A stretch of 64,000 nucleotides of DNA from Brachionus koreanus (GCA_016987375.1 PJRA01000509.1:1685629-1749628), one strand, 5' to 3'. Positions 40,022 to 53,300 are shown, counted from the stretch's first letter. Program-made: numbers and translations. The notes: generated from the sequence alone by a model not told the origin.

Positions 40022-40057
40022 GGATGTTTTATTATTAAATGAAAAAATAATTTATCA

Positions 40058-40481
40058 AGTGTTGTTTAAAAGGCCAAAATGAAAGTCCAAGTCCGGACTT
40101 TTATATTTTTATAATTTTGCAAAAGTCCAAGTAAATTCAGGACTTTAAATTCTAGCAACGCTTGCTAAAAAATTGCTCAAAAATTCTTATCGATTTCAGC
40201 TTCTTCAGGACCAGTTTAAAGGCTTTTTAATAAATCTGGTTATATCAACCGACCACATAGGTCAAGATTAACTGACAAAAACCTGGAGGACAACTTTATT
40301 GGTTAGTAATATGATTTAATCAAGAATAATTTTTTTATTGTAAGCAAAAGAGAATTTTTATAAATAAAGAATTGAGTAAAATTTTTTTTACTAATAATTT
40401 GTATCGATTTTTAAAAAAAAAAAAATAAATTAAAGTCCCGACTTAGACTTGACTTGAAACTTGTGACTTTAAAACAACTCT
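40058..40481. mobile_element. hAT-like short element, decayed
   Basis: A 424-bp segment with imperfect inverted termini of about 45 bp. The left end starts AGTGTTGTTTAAAAG and the right end, read inward, AGAGTTGTTTTAAAGTC. Both then carry AAGTC-type repeats leading to a GGACTTT or GGGACTTT block. AGnGTTG ends are typical of hAT elements. No transposase frame is present and a clear 8-bp target duplication is not visible, so it is an old non-autonomous copy. It directly follows the 347-bp MITE. Confidence 0.6.
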
Positions 40482-40879
40482 GAATTTTTTATTCTAGGAT
40501 CTTTGGTACTTTAAATCTTTAAATCATATTAAAGGTTAAAAACAAGAGAATTGAATGCTTTGCAAAATTCATTCACTTTAAGAACGTTTTTTGTCTATCT
40601 TTTTGTTTATCTAGTTCTAAAAAATTTTATAAAATGAAAATTTTGAAATTTTTTAAAAAACCTATCAGTAACAAATCTGTCTTGTGAAAGGTGAAAATCG
40701 GCTTAAAGTAAGAAGGAATGGGATAGCCATTCTAGATCAGAATAGTAAGTAAGCTTTCAGAAAGCAGCCCCAAGCTTAGTTCTCAACAATTATCAAATGA
40801 TCCTTACATATCACAATCGACAATATCCTTAATTTCATTAACAAAGCTAAAGACATTGCCTAGTTGTTCCATATTTCGA

Positions 40880-41349
40880 TATTTAACGACACATTTAAAA
40901 TTTGTAGGAAATTTCTTTTAAAAAAAATCCTCCAGATGAACCATTTTATAGACGGATTTTGAAAAAAAATGGAACTATTTTTGAAATTGTGATAATTGAA
41001 ATTACCATTGAAAGAATTAGCTTGTCGATTAGCTATGAAATTGAAAAAAAAGAGGACGACATTTTAAAAATCAAGATCAAGTTGAAGAAAGGTGTCATGA
41101 GTTTTCTGGTTCCAAAAGTCGTGAATGGTTCAAGAGAGGTATCAACTCGTTGACAGATGGCTAAAGACTATTGAACGTAGCAGTTTATATTCTTAAAATA
41201 TGACAATTTTTACTTTTTATATTGATAAACTAAAAAAATTAAAAAAAAAACGCAAAATTTTTTTAACCCATGATTGATTGTTCAGATTCATATATAGGTT
41301 ATTATTAGAGAGTAATTTTCTTATTTGATAATTTTGGTAGAAGGACCAA
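40880..41349 (+). mobile_element. Mariner remnant A, transposase with internal deletion
   Basis: Translations in several frames match consecutive pieces of a mariner (DD34D) transposase. First comes ICRKFLLKKNPPDEPF with the region before the first catalytic Asp, then a degraded KWNYF block with several stops. The frame then jumps to the C-terminal EDDILKIKIKLKKGVMSF and SKSREWFKRGI blocks, and ends near 41165 with RLLNVA or WLKTIER depending on frame. The middle of the protein, which holds the second catalytic Asp, is missing. The stretch up to about 41349 matches the 3' flank of remnant C, so it is the element's 3' non-coding part. Confidence 0.8.
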
Positions 41350-41508
41350 AAATTTTTAAATATTTTGAATAGATTTTTCAATTAAATATATCTTTATTGA
41401 ATAATGAAGATTTTAAAATTTTTTTTTAAAAATGACATTACTTTGTAAAGTTTAAATTTTTTTTTGAACTAAAAAAAAATGAAAAATGCTTGGTGCCTCT
41501 AGAGTTAA
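41350..41508. mobile_element. Partial copy of the TTAA MITE, inverted
   Basis: The reverse strand from TTAA at 41505-41508 reads TTAACTCTAGAGGCACC and continues through CAAGCATTTTT. It aligns with the left end and interior of the 33239-33443 element, including an AAAGATATATTTA block. The other terminus is not found; the similarity stops where mariner remnant A ends. Confidence 0.65.
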
Positions 41509-41511
41509 TAT

Positions 41512-41870
41512 ATCGCTAGACCTAATACAGTTAGAAGAAAAATGACAAAAATTTAAGAGTTGTAGACTATCGAACTTCTCCCTCATCTAGCATATAGCTC
41601 AGATCTTTCTCCTTCTGATTTTCATCTTTTTCGCTCTAAAGCTTATTTATTAGAAGACGGCATTTTACTAAGCAAGTCCAAGTTGAAGAAGGATGTCATG
41701 AGTTTTTTCATTTATATTAGAAAATTAGCTAAATATTGCTTATTCGATGATAAATTTAAAAAAAATAAAAAAAAACACACAAAGCTTTTGGCTCACCTTA
41801 ATATATGAGCAAAAATTATAAATGAATGGCTTGATTATGGGTCGTATTCAAAAAAATTTTAACTTTTTTA
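41512..41870 (+). mobile_element. Mariner remnant B, middle part of transposase
   Basis: The plus strand translates, with two stop codons, to the mariner segment from ARPNTVRRK through ELLPHLAYSSDLSPSDFHLF and EDGILLSKSKLKKDVMSFF (41512-41712). The S-x-D-L-x-P-S-D-F block carries the third catalytic Asp of the DD34D triad. After that it skips to a stretch resembling the 3' end of remnant C. It is clearly a pseudogene, and starts immediately after the inverted TTAA MITE. Confidence 0.85.
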
Positions 41871-43235
41871 ATTGAGTATTTCTTTAGATTCAGATAAATA
41901 AAAATCTCAAAATTTGTCTCTTTTTTATTATTAATTTTTTTTTATTAAAATAAAGTAATAGTTTGTGAAGTATTCTTGGCAGTTTTCAATGGTCTTTAAC
42001 CTCCCTTTCCCTCCCATTACGAAAAATATTGATAATTTCAGAATAAAAATAGACAAAATTTTAAATTGAAATCAGACAACAGAAAAGTCAAAATACAAAA
42101 ATTAATTTTTTTCCGATTTATTTTTAAATTAAATCACAAAAACCTAATTTATTACAAAAAATGGCTTCAGTCTAAAAGCATAAGATTCTATTTTACTCCA
42201 TCAAGGCTTTATCAGAATTTTTTAGTTGTTTGAATTAGAAAAGAGAAGATAAGATTAAATTTGTAAAGAAGCAGTAAGGAATACCATCAGATTTTTATTT
42301 AATTATCACCCTAGAAAATAAATAAAGCAAAAAGATTACATTTGATTTAAAATTGATAAGCATGATTTAAACAAAAATTTGAAATCTAACAAAATGATCT
42401 CTTGACTCAAAAATTTTATTGCTTCAAGTGAAAACTTATTGTTTAAATAGATCTATATATCATGATTAATTTCAAATCATGTTCTTTAGTAACCATATAA
42501 AAAGATAATAAATAGGCATGTGGGAAATAAAGCTTTTATTTGGTTAAAATTGTCCTCAATAAAAGAAAATTGCAATCGAATAACTTATCATTATATTTAT
42601 TTATCTTTATAATTTAATAAATATATATTTGCCTGAAGTGATTTGCAGACCTATTAGTACACACTCTATTAGTCAAATAAATTTTTTAATTATACTTTAT
42701 TTTTATGCTCAAATTATATATTTCGTTTTAGTTACGATTTATTTGCATACAATTTGCTAAATTATCAATTTAGAATATTTAACTAGTTTTGATTTGTATC
42801 TAATGAGGATTTATTTCAATAAAATTTGCTGATTCTCCCAACAAAATATCTATTCATGGTGTTTTTTTTTTAAGTTTTTTTTTGTTGCATCTTTCTTTTA
42901 TTATTTCTGTTTGGAGTCCTAAAAACAAATGCTAATTAAAAATTTTGATTCTTGCAAAAATAATTTATAAATTCTTGAATTATCATTGCAATAATTTATA
43001 GTAGAATTATCTAGATTTCCAAATTCATTTTTTTGAAATATCTCTAAAATTTAAATTTTTATTAAAATCATGATTTTACCTCTCATTTTTTAAAATATTT
43101 TAATTTTTTTAACCATAAAAATATTAAAATTATTGTTAATTTAATTTAAATAATTTTATTAATTCAGTAAGTACATAAAAAAAATTAAATTAAAAACAGG
43201 ATTGATATTTACAAAAATAAACACAAAACTAATAT
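41871..43235. other. Intergenic, AT-rich
   Basis: AT-rich sequence between the transposon cluster and the 3' end of the RNF220-like gene. The last few hundred bases should hold its 3' UTR. No other feature was recognised. Confidence 0.5.
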
Positions 43236-44963
43236 TCATAGGATTATTTTCTTCAAATGCTTTTGACTTGACAAAGTATTGCATTGAGGGCCTAGGATGA
43301 AAAAAAAATTAATTTTAAACTCACTCTAAATGTTTTTTTTTTAATTTCTTACAGTTTTTGTTTTCTTTCAATGACTTAAGCCAGCAATTTTGACAATTAA
43401 CATGCCAACAAACAACGCTGACCAACGCATCATTACTAAATGGTTCTAAACAAGCATTACATTTTGATAAATTGTTCTCTAGTGACTCTTGATCATCAGA
43501 CATTTTATCTTTATCAAGCAAATTATTGTCCTCGTCATCATTATCAACAACGTTAATGTATTCCTCATTCTCTTAAAAATAAATAAGCCATAAACAGGAT
43601 ATTTGATTTAAACGACTTGCACTATACATACCAGGATTAATTTCTTTTTTTAATCGTTTATTTGGCATTGTTCCGGTTGACAATTCACAATCAACCTCAT
43701 CAAATTCTCTCTGAAAAGAAGGAAATATTTAAAGATCATTTTAGTTTAGATATAACAAAAAAAATAATAGAAATTTTTAATACTTTGTTAATCGCTTTTT
43801 GATTTGATGTGCACGTATCAACATTTTCTTTTGAATATTTGAGACGTTGAATACCTTGAGAAGAAATGAATTGAATAATTAAGTTATGCAATTTGTTTTC
43901 TTTTTTATTTTCAGGACAAATACTCACTTTTTCTCATTGATCTTCTGACACGGTTCTCTTTGATTTGTTCGAATTTCTTTATAATTACAAATTAAACACA
44001 AATTTCCAAAATTCATCAAAATATAACCTACCAAATATCTTTGATTCTCTTTTTTGATTTTGTTGTTTTGATTGGCCACTAATTGCTCATCAAACTTGAC
44101 TAATTCGTTCAATTCATAGCTAAAATGAGACTTCAACTCATTTAAATTGTTTAATTCAATGCCGCAAATAGCACACTGCATAAATCCATTTGAATAAATT
44201 GAATTATCGTCTTTAAATAAAAACAATATGTCAAAAACAATCAAATTAAGAAAAAAAAATAAAATAAAAATTTAATTAATATCTCATTTTATCAAATCCC
44301 TTGATTGAAAAAAAAAATCGGCCTTTTTTTTTCAATTAAATATATAACCTAAATTATTTGCCTAATTAAACACATCACGTTAAAATGCTCACTTGTTCTT
44401 TTGAGGCCAAAGGAACAGCTAGAAGAAGTTGATGACGAATAGGACAAAATGTCGGGACTGTTTCTCTCACTGGGACTTTCATGATAGTTGTTTACAGCGT
44501 CTGACTCATTCAGAGCCGATTGGTGATGATTGTTGATTGAAGATTCGAGCAGAGCGGACGAGGAAGATGATGGCGAGGATACCGAGCTATTCGAAGTGTT
44601 AAATTGGCTGAACTCGCCTTGTTCCAGCTCATGAGTCCTTTGTTTCTTGAATGGCTGGACAAAAGCCGACTCGTTGAAAGCCGGTCTCTGAAACTTGTTT
44701 ATTTGCTGTCGATAGTTGCTGACCATTGAAGCGGCCAGCTGCTGGGACCAAGCCAGTGCCAAATTCGGATGTGCGGCCGGTCTGTTCACCTGCTGACCGA
44801 TTAAATTGTTAACGCTAAATGAACTGCTGAATTTGGGCTGTTCGTGCTTGTCATTCTGGCTCATTTGTTGTTGTATTTGCTGCTGTAATAGCATCAATTG
44901 GGCTTGCTGCAAGTTAAACATGTTCTGAATGTTATTTGGCCAAATGTTGTTCAATCGATTCAT
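43236..44963 (-). CDS. RNF220: RNF220-like RING-type E3 ubiquitin ligase
   Basis: Seven minus-strand exons: 44393-44963, 44032-44210, 43928-43976, 43784-43854, 43632-43710, 43353-43571 and 43236-43291. They join in phase at GT-AG sites to give 407 residues. The N-terminal 190 residues are low-complexity (Gln-rich, then Ser-rich). A zinc-finger-like segment CAICGIELNNLNELKSH follows in exon 2, then the KFEQIKENR helix. The C-terminal RING has CNACLEPF, CWHVNCQNCW and, completed by the last exon, CPQCNTL, ending HLKKIIL*. That RING-plus-short-tail ending is characteristic of RNF220, a ligase acting in neural development and Wnt and Hedgehog signalling in vertebrates. The last intron splits the codon of the seventh zinc-binding Cys, so ignoring it would truncate the RING. 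It is shorter than the vertebrate protein (about 566 aa). Confidence 0.9.
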
Positions 44964-47900
44964 TTTTATACTAAAATGGTTTTGTTTTTATTTGGGAGTT
45001 GTATGTGTTAAATTGAAGAGTTGATTTCTAAAGTCAAGAGAAATTATTATTTTTGGAATTTGTTGAGAAAAACAAATCAGAACTAAACTTGACTAAGCGA
45101 TAACCAAAATCAACTAATTGTGAATTAGATAAATAAACTTGATGAATATAAAAAATAAATAATTTAATGATAAAATTTTTCTATTGGTTTTTTTTTCTAT
45201 TTCGTTCAAACTAGAGAGCAAATAGAATTTAAAAATAATTAGCTCGAGGTGGAGTTATCAATAAGTAATGAGAAAAATTGGAGAATTTTTATTGTTAGGC
45301 GTTTTGAGCGACGCTTTCTTCAGACACCTAGATGATGCTTGGACAAATGTGATGAAATATAGCTATAATTTAAACGGCGTTACTAGCCCATCCAAGTAAT
45401 AACTATTCCAAATATTTATCTTATCCTCTCACTTATTTAAAACATATTAATCATCCAACTACTTGAACAATAAAAAGAAAAATAAAAATTCAAACGAACA
45501 AGTAGATTGAAATAAACAGTTTCAAATTCCATTCTTGAATAAAAATAAAAATGAAAAGTTAATTTGAATTTAAATACGAGATTTTTGATCCCGTATTTAT
45601 ATGAATATAATTTTGAAATATTTTATTGTTTTCTCATATATTCAATCTATCTTTCACATAACACCTATTTGATTAAAATTTAGATTTAATAGTCCTAGGT
45701 CTTTGTGCAGACTTGCTGATTAACTCTAGCTAGATTCTCGTGTTTGATAATCAATTTTATTGACTGTTAGCTCTTATCGAAATTATGGAATCGTGTCTAT
45801 TCAGACTGTGGTATCATGTTGCAACTCGGCTTTTAAACACTAGTCGTGAAATACCTATTTGTACAACATTGCTACAAATCTGAGCAAGAAAAAAGCTATA
45901 GCCAAATAACTAAAATATTTATAAACTTGGAGGATAATTATAAGACTTGTTTAATCTTATTCTTTGAATTGGATTTTATAGGCTCCACTGATCAAAGAAG
46001 TGTTTTAAATTATGCAATAAAAAAAAGTGAAGAAATTTATTGATGATCATCGTGATCAAAAGAAATTAAATTATTTTGGTATTTTGATTTTTTGACTTAA
46101 CCTTTCCTTTCTTTTACAGTCCACGATAAAAATCTTAACAAAATAAAATCAAACAAAAATCATAATAATACTCAAAGGAGTTTGATTTTTTTTTAATATA
46201 TTTATTTTCGGTCAAGAGATTTTTTATAATTGTATTAATTCCAATCAATCAAATTTTATTGATACTTTCTAAATTTGATATGATGAAAACTTGGCTTTTT
46301 GATGTAATGTCTAATCTTGTTCAAAATTTACCAAATTAGTACATCACACTAAAGTTATATGATTTAGCCTAGCTAAGCTATGTAATCTGATTAGAATTCT
46401 TAAGAAAACGATAAGAATGCCTATCTGTTTGATTTATTTCAAAAAATAGAGAATAAAAACATACAAAAAATTTTGTAGACTTCAATTGTCAGTTCTATAT
46501 CTGTGCTATTTAGTTTTAAAATTGAAAATAAAGTGAAAAAATTTTGTGAATTTTAATTATTTTTAGTTTGTGAGAGGAAAATTGAGTATATGATAATTTT
46601 TCCATCAAGTTTACCAATTAGTATTTAAGTCCCAAGTTAAAGCAAGATAGCACACAAGACTCGCATATCAAAAATTCAATTGATTTAAATTAAAAATTTA
46701 ATTTAATTGTCTAAAATTGGATTTTTATTTCAAAACAATTACTTGAAAAAAAATGCACTTGATTTGCTATCAAACAAAAATATCACCAAATCACATATTT
46801 TACACTGGCTAAATAGAAACTTTGATTGAAAAACAAAAAATTTTATGCTCCCGAATTTATTGTTTTTTTTTCTTTATTATTACTTTAAGTCATAAATATT
46901 TTAGTCATTTGTTTAAATTTTCCTAAAAATTCCTAAATCATACTAATTTATTTAATTAAGAATTCACTTAACCAAATTTTGATACGCACATAATTATTAT
47001 TCAATTTTAGACACTTATTTTGACAATATCATGACAAAAATTAAAGTTATTCGCAAATAAATTGCTGAAACAAAACTGTTAGATTCAAAAATAACACTGT
47101 TTTTTTTTTACAAAAAGATTTTTTAATTATAAAAAAAATAAATTAAATTTTATTGAGCTTTCAAATATTTGTCTTTTTACTGCATAATATGTTAAAACAG
47201 TCATATTTAATTTTAAACATTCTATAGCATTGTATACTTTTTATAGATGGATTGACAATGAGGACAATATAAAAATATTTAATTTAAATTTAGGAGAAAA
47301 AAATAATATTGGAATATTCTAGTTTATGACTCAAAACTTATTGCCTCTTTTTTATTGCTTCACTAAAGTTAAGCTTTTAAAATAACCCGATTCGGCAGAA
47401 TGAAAACATTTTTACATTTTCGTATTTTTTGATATTTTTTGTGTAATATTTAAGAAATTTTTTAATTTTTTTTTGTTTATCATATAATTTGAGAGAGTTT
47501 TTTTTATTTTCTAAAAAATCGCACAAAAATCTAAAAATATGAAAATTTAAAAATGTAAAATCATTTTCATATTGCCCCTGTAACCAAAAACATTTCTTTA
47601 ATTCAATTTAATGAATTGACTTAAATAAAGTTAAAATTGTAAGACAAAGATATGGCTAAGCTTATACACTGATTGTAAATAGATGATTTTCATTAAACTT
47701 AAATTTAGTTTTAATGTAACTAAAGCTAACCTGAAGTAAGCTGAATAAAAAAGTTTAAACATTCTCTAGACTACTTGGCGTCCTAGCTTTGTAATTTATC
47801 ATTAAAAGTAAATAGGAAAATTTGAGAAATTCAAAATAATACAATTAGCTACATCTCTGTCGAATTCAAAAATGGTATCTCATCATCAATCCCAATGAAA

Positions 47901-49194
47901 CTACAATTTACAACCGTAGGTGATCGAGAAAATAATTAAATGAAATAGGTCTATTGTCATTATTGTCAGCTTACCAAAGATTTAACAAACTGATGTATTT
48001 GACCTGATAATCAAGTCAGTTTTCTTCAACTTTGATTTTCTTTTTTTAAATAAAAAAAATTTGTTTTATTATTCCTTATTCAAGCTTTTTTCCTTTTTAT
48101 TTCTTTCAATTGTTCAATAATCCACTTACTTAAAAATTTTTAATCATTAATTTTTTGTCTTTTGTCATCAGAATATGCTATTAAGCAAAAGTTAATTATG
48201 TTTTTCCTATGTTATGTTTTTTGAACGAAGTCTTAGTCGAAGTTCTAATTTCTCTCAGAGAATTTATTTGAGATTGTTTTATCAACATTCAACGATAATC
48301 AATTACTAAATATATATGAATATATTATTCGGATCAGATGGCCAATGAAAATTTTCTTTTTATCGTTGAAATAAAGCTAGAAACTTGTTTATAGTAAAAT
48401 AAATTATTTTTTAATTACTAATACGTTTAAAATTTTCCTAACTTATTTTACTTAGTGTCGAATAAAGTTAGTTCAATGATAAAAAATTATATTTTTCTCA
48501 GTAAAATAATCAAAAAATTTGAAGTGGAACAATTTATCAGAAAATATTCCATTTATTGAACTTATTTGTAAAATAGAGTTTTAAATAAAAACTATTAAAA
48601 ATAATAAAAGTTATAAAATTCTTTTTTTGAAGTAAAAAAATCATTAAATGAATAGTTTTAGTGATTATAACTCATATCAATTAATCAATTTTTCTTTGTC
48701 ATTTACATTAGTTTACATTAGTTGCCTTAAGAACAACAAAAAATTATCAAAACTGACAAAATTTATTAATAAATAAAGCTTTACTAAATAAAAAAAATTT
48801 ATTAGTTTATTTTTTGCGATTAATTAATACGTAATATTAAGCAAACTATACAAGTTTTTGTAGAGGCTCGATTGAAAACGATATAAAATAACAAGAATAT
48901 ATTGAATTTTGAATTTAAAAAAATTTTCTCGAATATTACTTTTATAAAAAAAAATTGCCTTAATTCTATGTTTAATAATTTCCAATGTTTAAAAATGTTC
49001 TCTAACCTGTCTGTCTGTGTATTTAATTTAATTTATTTTTTTTGAAAATTTCTTATACTTATCATTCAAGAGGTGTTTTTTGAATAAATCAAAAAAAAAT
49101 TTGAGTTTAAAAAAAAAATTGAATAACTTCAAAATTTAATATTTCCTAACGATTTCTTTAAATTAATCTATAAAATTTTCACCTAAAAATTAGA
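44964..49194. other. Long intergenic region, AT-rich
   Basis: 4.2 kb with no supportable gene. The first 500 bp upstream of the RNF220-like start codon (to about 45420) and the patch 45690-45900 are less AT-rich and may contain that gene's promoter or untranslated first exon. A 65-codon frame at 45846-46043 begins at GTG and shows no similarity, so it is taken as chance. Confidence 0.45.
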
Positions 49195-49960
49195 CTATTC
49201 TCCATTCGAACCGGCCAAGGTTCTACCAAAATTAGAAAATAAGAAAATATCTCTCTAATAACCTATCTATGAATCTGAACAATCAAAATTCGACAAACTT
49301 TGCGTTTCTTTGTAAAATTTTTTAATTTATCAATTATACAGCTAATTTCCAGAACATATGCTCTATAGTCTTTAGCCATCTATAAACGAGTAGTTTGATA
49401 ATTTTTAACCATTCACGACTTTTGGAGCTGTGCTGAGGGAGAAGTTCTGCCCTTTCCAACTCTTCTATTTTTGTCCTTGTTCTTCTAGCTGTATCTTGAA
49501 GGAACAAACTTAGCTTCCTGTCGAACAAAGTGAAGCAAAAAATCTTTCTAATTGTTCAGATTAAGGTTTTGCATTTATAACAAGATCGTCTGGAACAAGT
49601 TCAAAGTGTATTACTTTAAAATTCAACCAAACACACAACGTCACCATTTTATGAGAGTGTTCTCTTTTCACCACTGGTTGAGCTTGAGGAAATAAGTTAA
49701 ATCGTTGATTTCTGTGATCATAATTTTAAAAATAGTTCCACCTCTTATCAAAAGTAATGATCTGTCTGAAAAACGGTTCATCTAATGGATTTTTTCCACT
49801 GAAGCGATTTAATTTAAAACCATTTTCACCTTCCACCAGACATATTTCTCGATTCATAGCTGTTGCTGATAAGCTTTTTTCCTATAATGATGTAACAATA
49901 CCAAAATTTCCAAATTTTCACTTTCATATTATAAAATTTTTCAGAATTAAATAAGCAAAG
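49195..49960 (-). mobile_element. Mariner remnant C, transposase with internal deletion
   Basis: The reverse strand translates to successive mariner transposase pieces: NPLDEPFFRQIITFDKRW (first catalytic region) at about 49800-49740, then QPVVKREHSHKMVTLCVWL at 49680-49620, then SLFLQDTARRTRTKIEELE and ELLPQ, then directly SKSREW and RWLKTIE (49528-49334). The block around the third catalytic Asp, present in remnant B, is deleted between ELLPQ and SKSREW. There are a few stops and frame changes. The 3' flank (about 49195-49320) matches the flank of remnant A. Non-functional. Confidence 0.88.
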
Positions 49961-50347
49961 AGTTAGACATATCATTTTGAAGAGCATTCAGTTCTCTTGT
50001 TTTTTAATATGTTTATGATATAATATCAAAAATATCTAGCTTTTTAAAAAACGTAAAACTCAACGTTTTAACATAATAATTTGGATCAATTGGGATAAAG
50101 CCTAGATTTCAATTTTAAAAATAAATCATTTTTGGTTAATATCCTTTATACTTTTTAACACATAAAAAAATTTAAATAATTTTTTATTATATTAAGAAAA
50201 TTAAAATATCCTGATCGAAAAAGTAGAGAAAACAAAATTTATTGAAATAAATGAAAAATATTTTTGAACCTAAAGCCACAGACTAAATAGCTTAAAAACT
50301 GGAATCTAAAAAAGACAATTTTTGAACAATTGAAACAGTAAAATTAT
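49961..50347. other. Short intergenic region
   Basis: About 390 bp between mariner remnant C and the glucosidase II stop codon, containing that gene's 3' UTR. Nothing else is visible. Confidence 0.4.
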
Positions 50348-53300
50348 TTAATCGAGTAAAATTGACCAGTCTGAATTGATGTTGACATCCGGCTTTCGAA
50401 TCAAAAGAACTTTTGATTTTGAATCAAATGAAAATTGCAATTGCGATGACTTGCTGTTCGAATCTTCAATTGTGACTTTTTTAGGCTCGTTATTTATACC
50501 ATATATTATAACTCTTTCCAACCAAGCAAAAGTCTTAAATAAACTGTTCGGCTCCAAGTTTCTTTTAGTTAAAATAATTTAATTTAATTTATTTGAAAAA
50601 TTAAAGTCTGATAATTACTTAGAAACCAATTTATTGCCTGAAAAATTAAATTCACGGAAAACAAATTCATTTGAATTGTTATAATTGAAAGTAAGACCAT
50701 CGTCAAAATAGAGCAGTCCACTAGCTGATCCTTGTTTATTTAAACAGATAATAAGAGTGAAGGGATCATCGGCCATTTGTGTTGTTGATCGACGTAATCG
50801 AAATTTATAAGGAACAATTGAGCCTCCTCTATGAAAAACTGGAACCTAAAAAAAAAAATTAAATTTTTTTTTAAAAATTAAATAAGCAAAAATGTACAGT
50901 AGCCAAAGTAATGTCAGTAAATGTTGTACTAGATCCACCTTGGAAAGTTCTAAGCGCTTTTACATCATACCATATCTAAAAATGCAATAATATATCAATC
51001 GCTAAATATTTTTTTAATTTTTACTTCATCTTTTCCTGGAAATTTAATATCAATTGAAGTAGCACCTTTAGTTGTGATTGGTTTGACCATAATAGCAGAA
51101 CCAACCATGTGCTGATCATCAACGTCGTAAAATTCACTTTCTTCTGGAAATTCAACCCATATTGGCAACATTGGTGGTTTTCCATTTTTCTCATTAAGGT
51201 AGAACAGTGTATACCAATAGTAAATTAGAGAATATCTTGAGTGTACAGCATCTCTTATTAAATTCACGGCTTCATCTCCAAATATCCAAGGTTCTCTGCG
51301 TTTTGTATCTATGTGAGCGTGTGATCTAAAAAATGGCTGATAAGCCGCTGCTTGGTACCATCTGATCATCAATTCTGAGTCAGGATTTTTGAAGAATCCG
51401 CCAACATCAGCCCCACAAAAAGACATCCCAGTCACACTAAAAGTCAGACACATTGGAATAGAAATTTGTAAATGTTCCCATTCAGCTGTGTTGTCACCTG
51501 TCCATACAGCTCCATATCTTTGAGAGCCAGCAAAAGTTGATCGAGTCAAAATGAAAGGTCTACGCTGACCATTCGATCTGGCCATGTGACCCAAGAATGT
51601 TGCTTTAACTTGATTTTGTCCGTATATATTATGAACATCACGATGTTCGAAGCCATTCAAGTGTACAGCATCTTTTGGAAATGTTATTTCAGGACCATTG
51701 AACATGCTCGGCTCATTCATGTCATTCCAAGTATATGTATCTAATGTTGTACCCTTGTAGTTTTCGAGTAAAAATTTTGTCGACCACCAACTTTTTACTT
51801 CTTCATTTAAAAAATCGGGCCATGCAGATGAACCTGGCCAGCACCAACCATCCAAATCATTGCCATTTTTATCTTTAACAAAATAGCCTTTTTCTTTTGC
51901 TTCCGAATAGACATGATAATTTGAATCGCTTTTAATATGTGGATCAACAATTGTGACTAGTTTACGACCATAGTTGCTTAAATGTTCCATCATTTGGTCT
52001 GGTGTAGGAAATTTAACTGGATCCCATGTAAAATAGCGCTTATCATTTGTATGCTCAATGTCCAGCCATAAGACATCCATTGGAATTTGATGGTCTTCAA
52101 AACCTGCATTTACATTTTTCACATCGTCTTCGTCATTATAATTCCATCTGCATTGATGATAAGCAATTGAAAATAAAGGAGGTAAAGGAGTGTTTCCAGT
52201 AAGTTCTCCATATTGACGGAAAACATCAGTTGCTTTAGGACCTAGCATCAAATAGATGTCAATTATGCCACTCTCTGAAAACCAATGAGTATCAATTTGC
52301 GGAATTTCGTTTGATTTTGAAATGAAATCTGCCACTTTGGAAAATATACTCTAAAACGATAAATTTAGACAAATAAATTAATCTTTCATTTACTATTACC
52401 TTATCAGCTTTGTTAGATTTGACATCTATCCATGTTTCTGCTGCATTTAACCAAAGTAAACCAATTGTGAATTTTTTACTTAAATATCAAAATTTATTTT
52501 GGAATTAAAAAAGGTTAGATTTTATAATTTTAGTTTTAATCTTCTAATTTAAAGCCATAAACTTAAAATAAAATCATGAGAAAAATTTTTAAGTTTTTCT
52601 TTAAGATTAGAAAAGAAAAAACGAAACAAAATATTTATTAAAAACTGTCAGTATTTGTAAAAAATATTTAGATTTATAATTCATTAGCTATTTAAAAAAA
52701 TACCTAATGAATAAAGAAGTAAATAAAGTTTTTCGACAAAATTTAACTATCTATTATATAAAACAATTTGATTTTTCATCAAATATTGAAGAAAATTGTG
52801 CTTAATTTGAAAAATTAGGGACAATATTTAAAATTCTTTCTAATTTTTATATAATTAACCATCTATTTGATAGTTTAGCTCTACAACATAACATAGATAT
52901 TGTTTTAAGCTTGGCGACCACGTGTGGAAGTGGAAATAAAATTCCTCAATTTGACTTCACAGTTTTTAATCACAGCTACACGGTTTATCTTGTCGTGTTC
53001 GCAACTCCAATCTATTATTCTCTTCCATCAAAATTCAACTAAATGATGAATTATGACAACTTTTAAGTATCCCTACCAAGTTTGCGTTTTATTATATCAA
53101 AAATAATTTTTTTAGCTAATGAGACTCTTATTATTTTTCAGAAAGTTCTTCAGAAAAAAAAATTTTCTGACTAAAATCTTGCAACCTATCTAAAGTTAAT
53201 AAATATTTAATCATCTATCTTAGTAATTTTTTGAACCATAAAATCAAGAAAATATAAAAAAGAAGAAATTAACTAAATAGACCAGTTTAAGGTCAATTGA

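Noticed and set aside
45846..46043. 65-codon plus-strand frame
   Set aside because: Starts at GTG; no similarity, no signal peptide and no splice support.
49200..49225. GGTTCGAATGG on the minus strand resembling a tRNA T-loop
   Set aside because: It lies in the 3' flank of mariner remnant C, and no cloverleaf fits.
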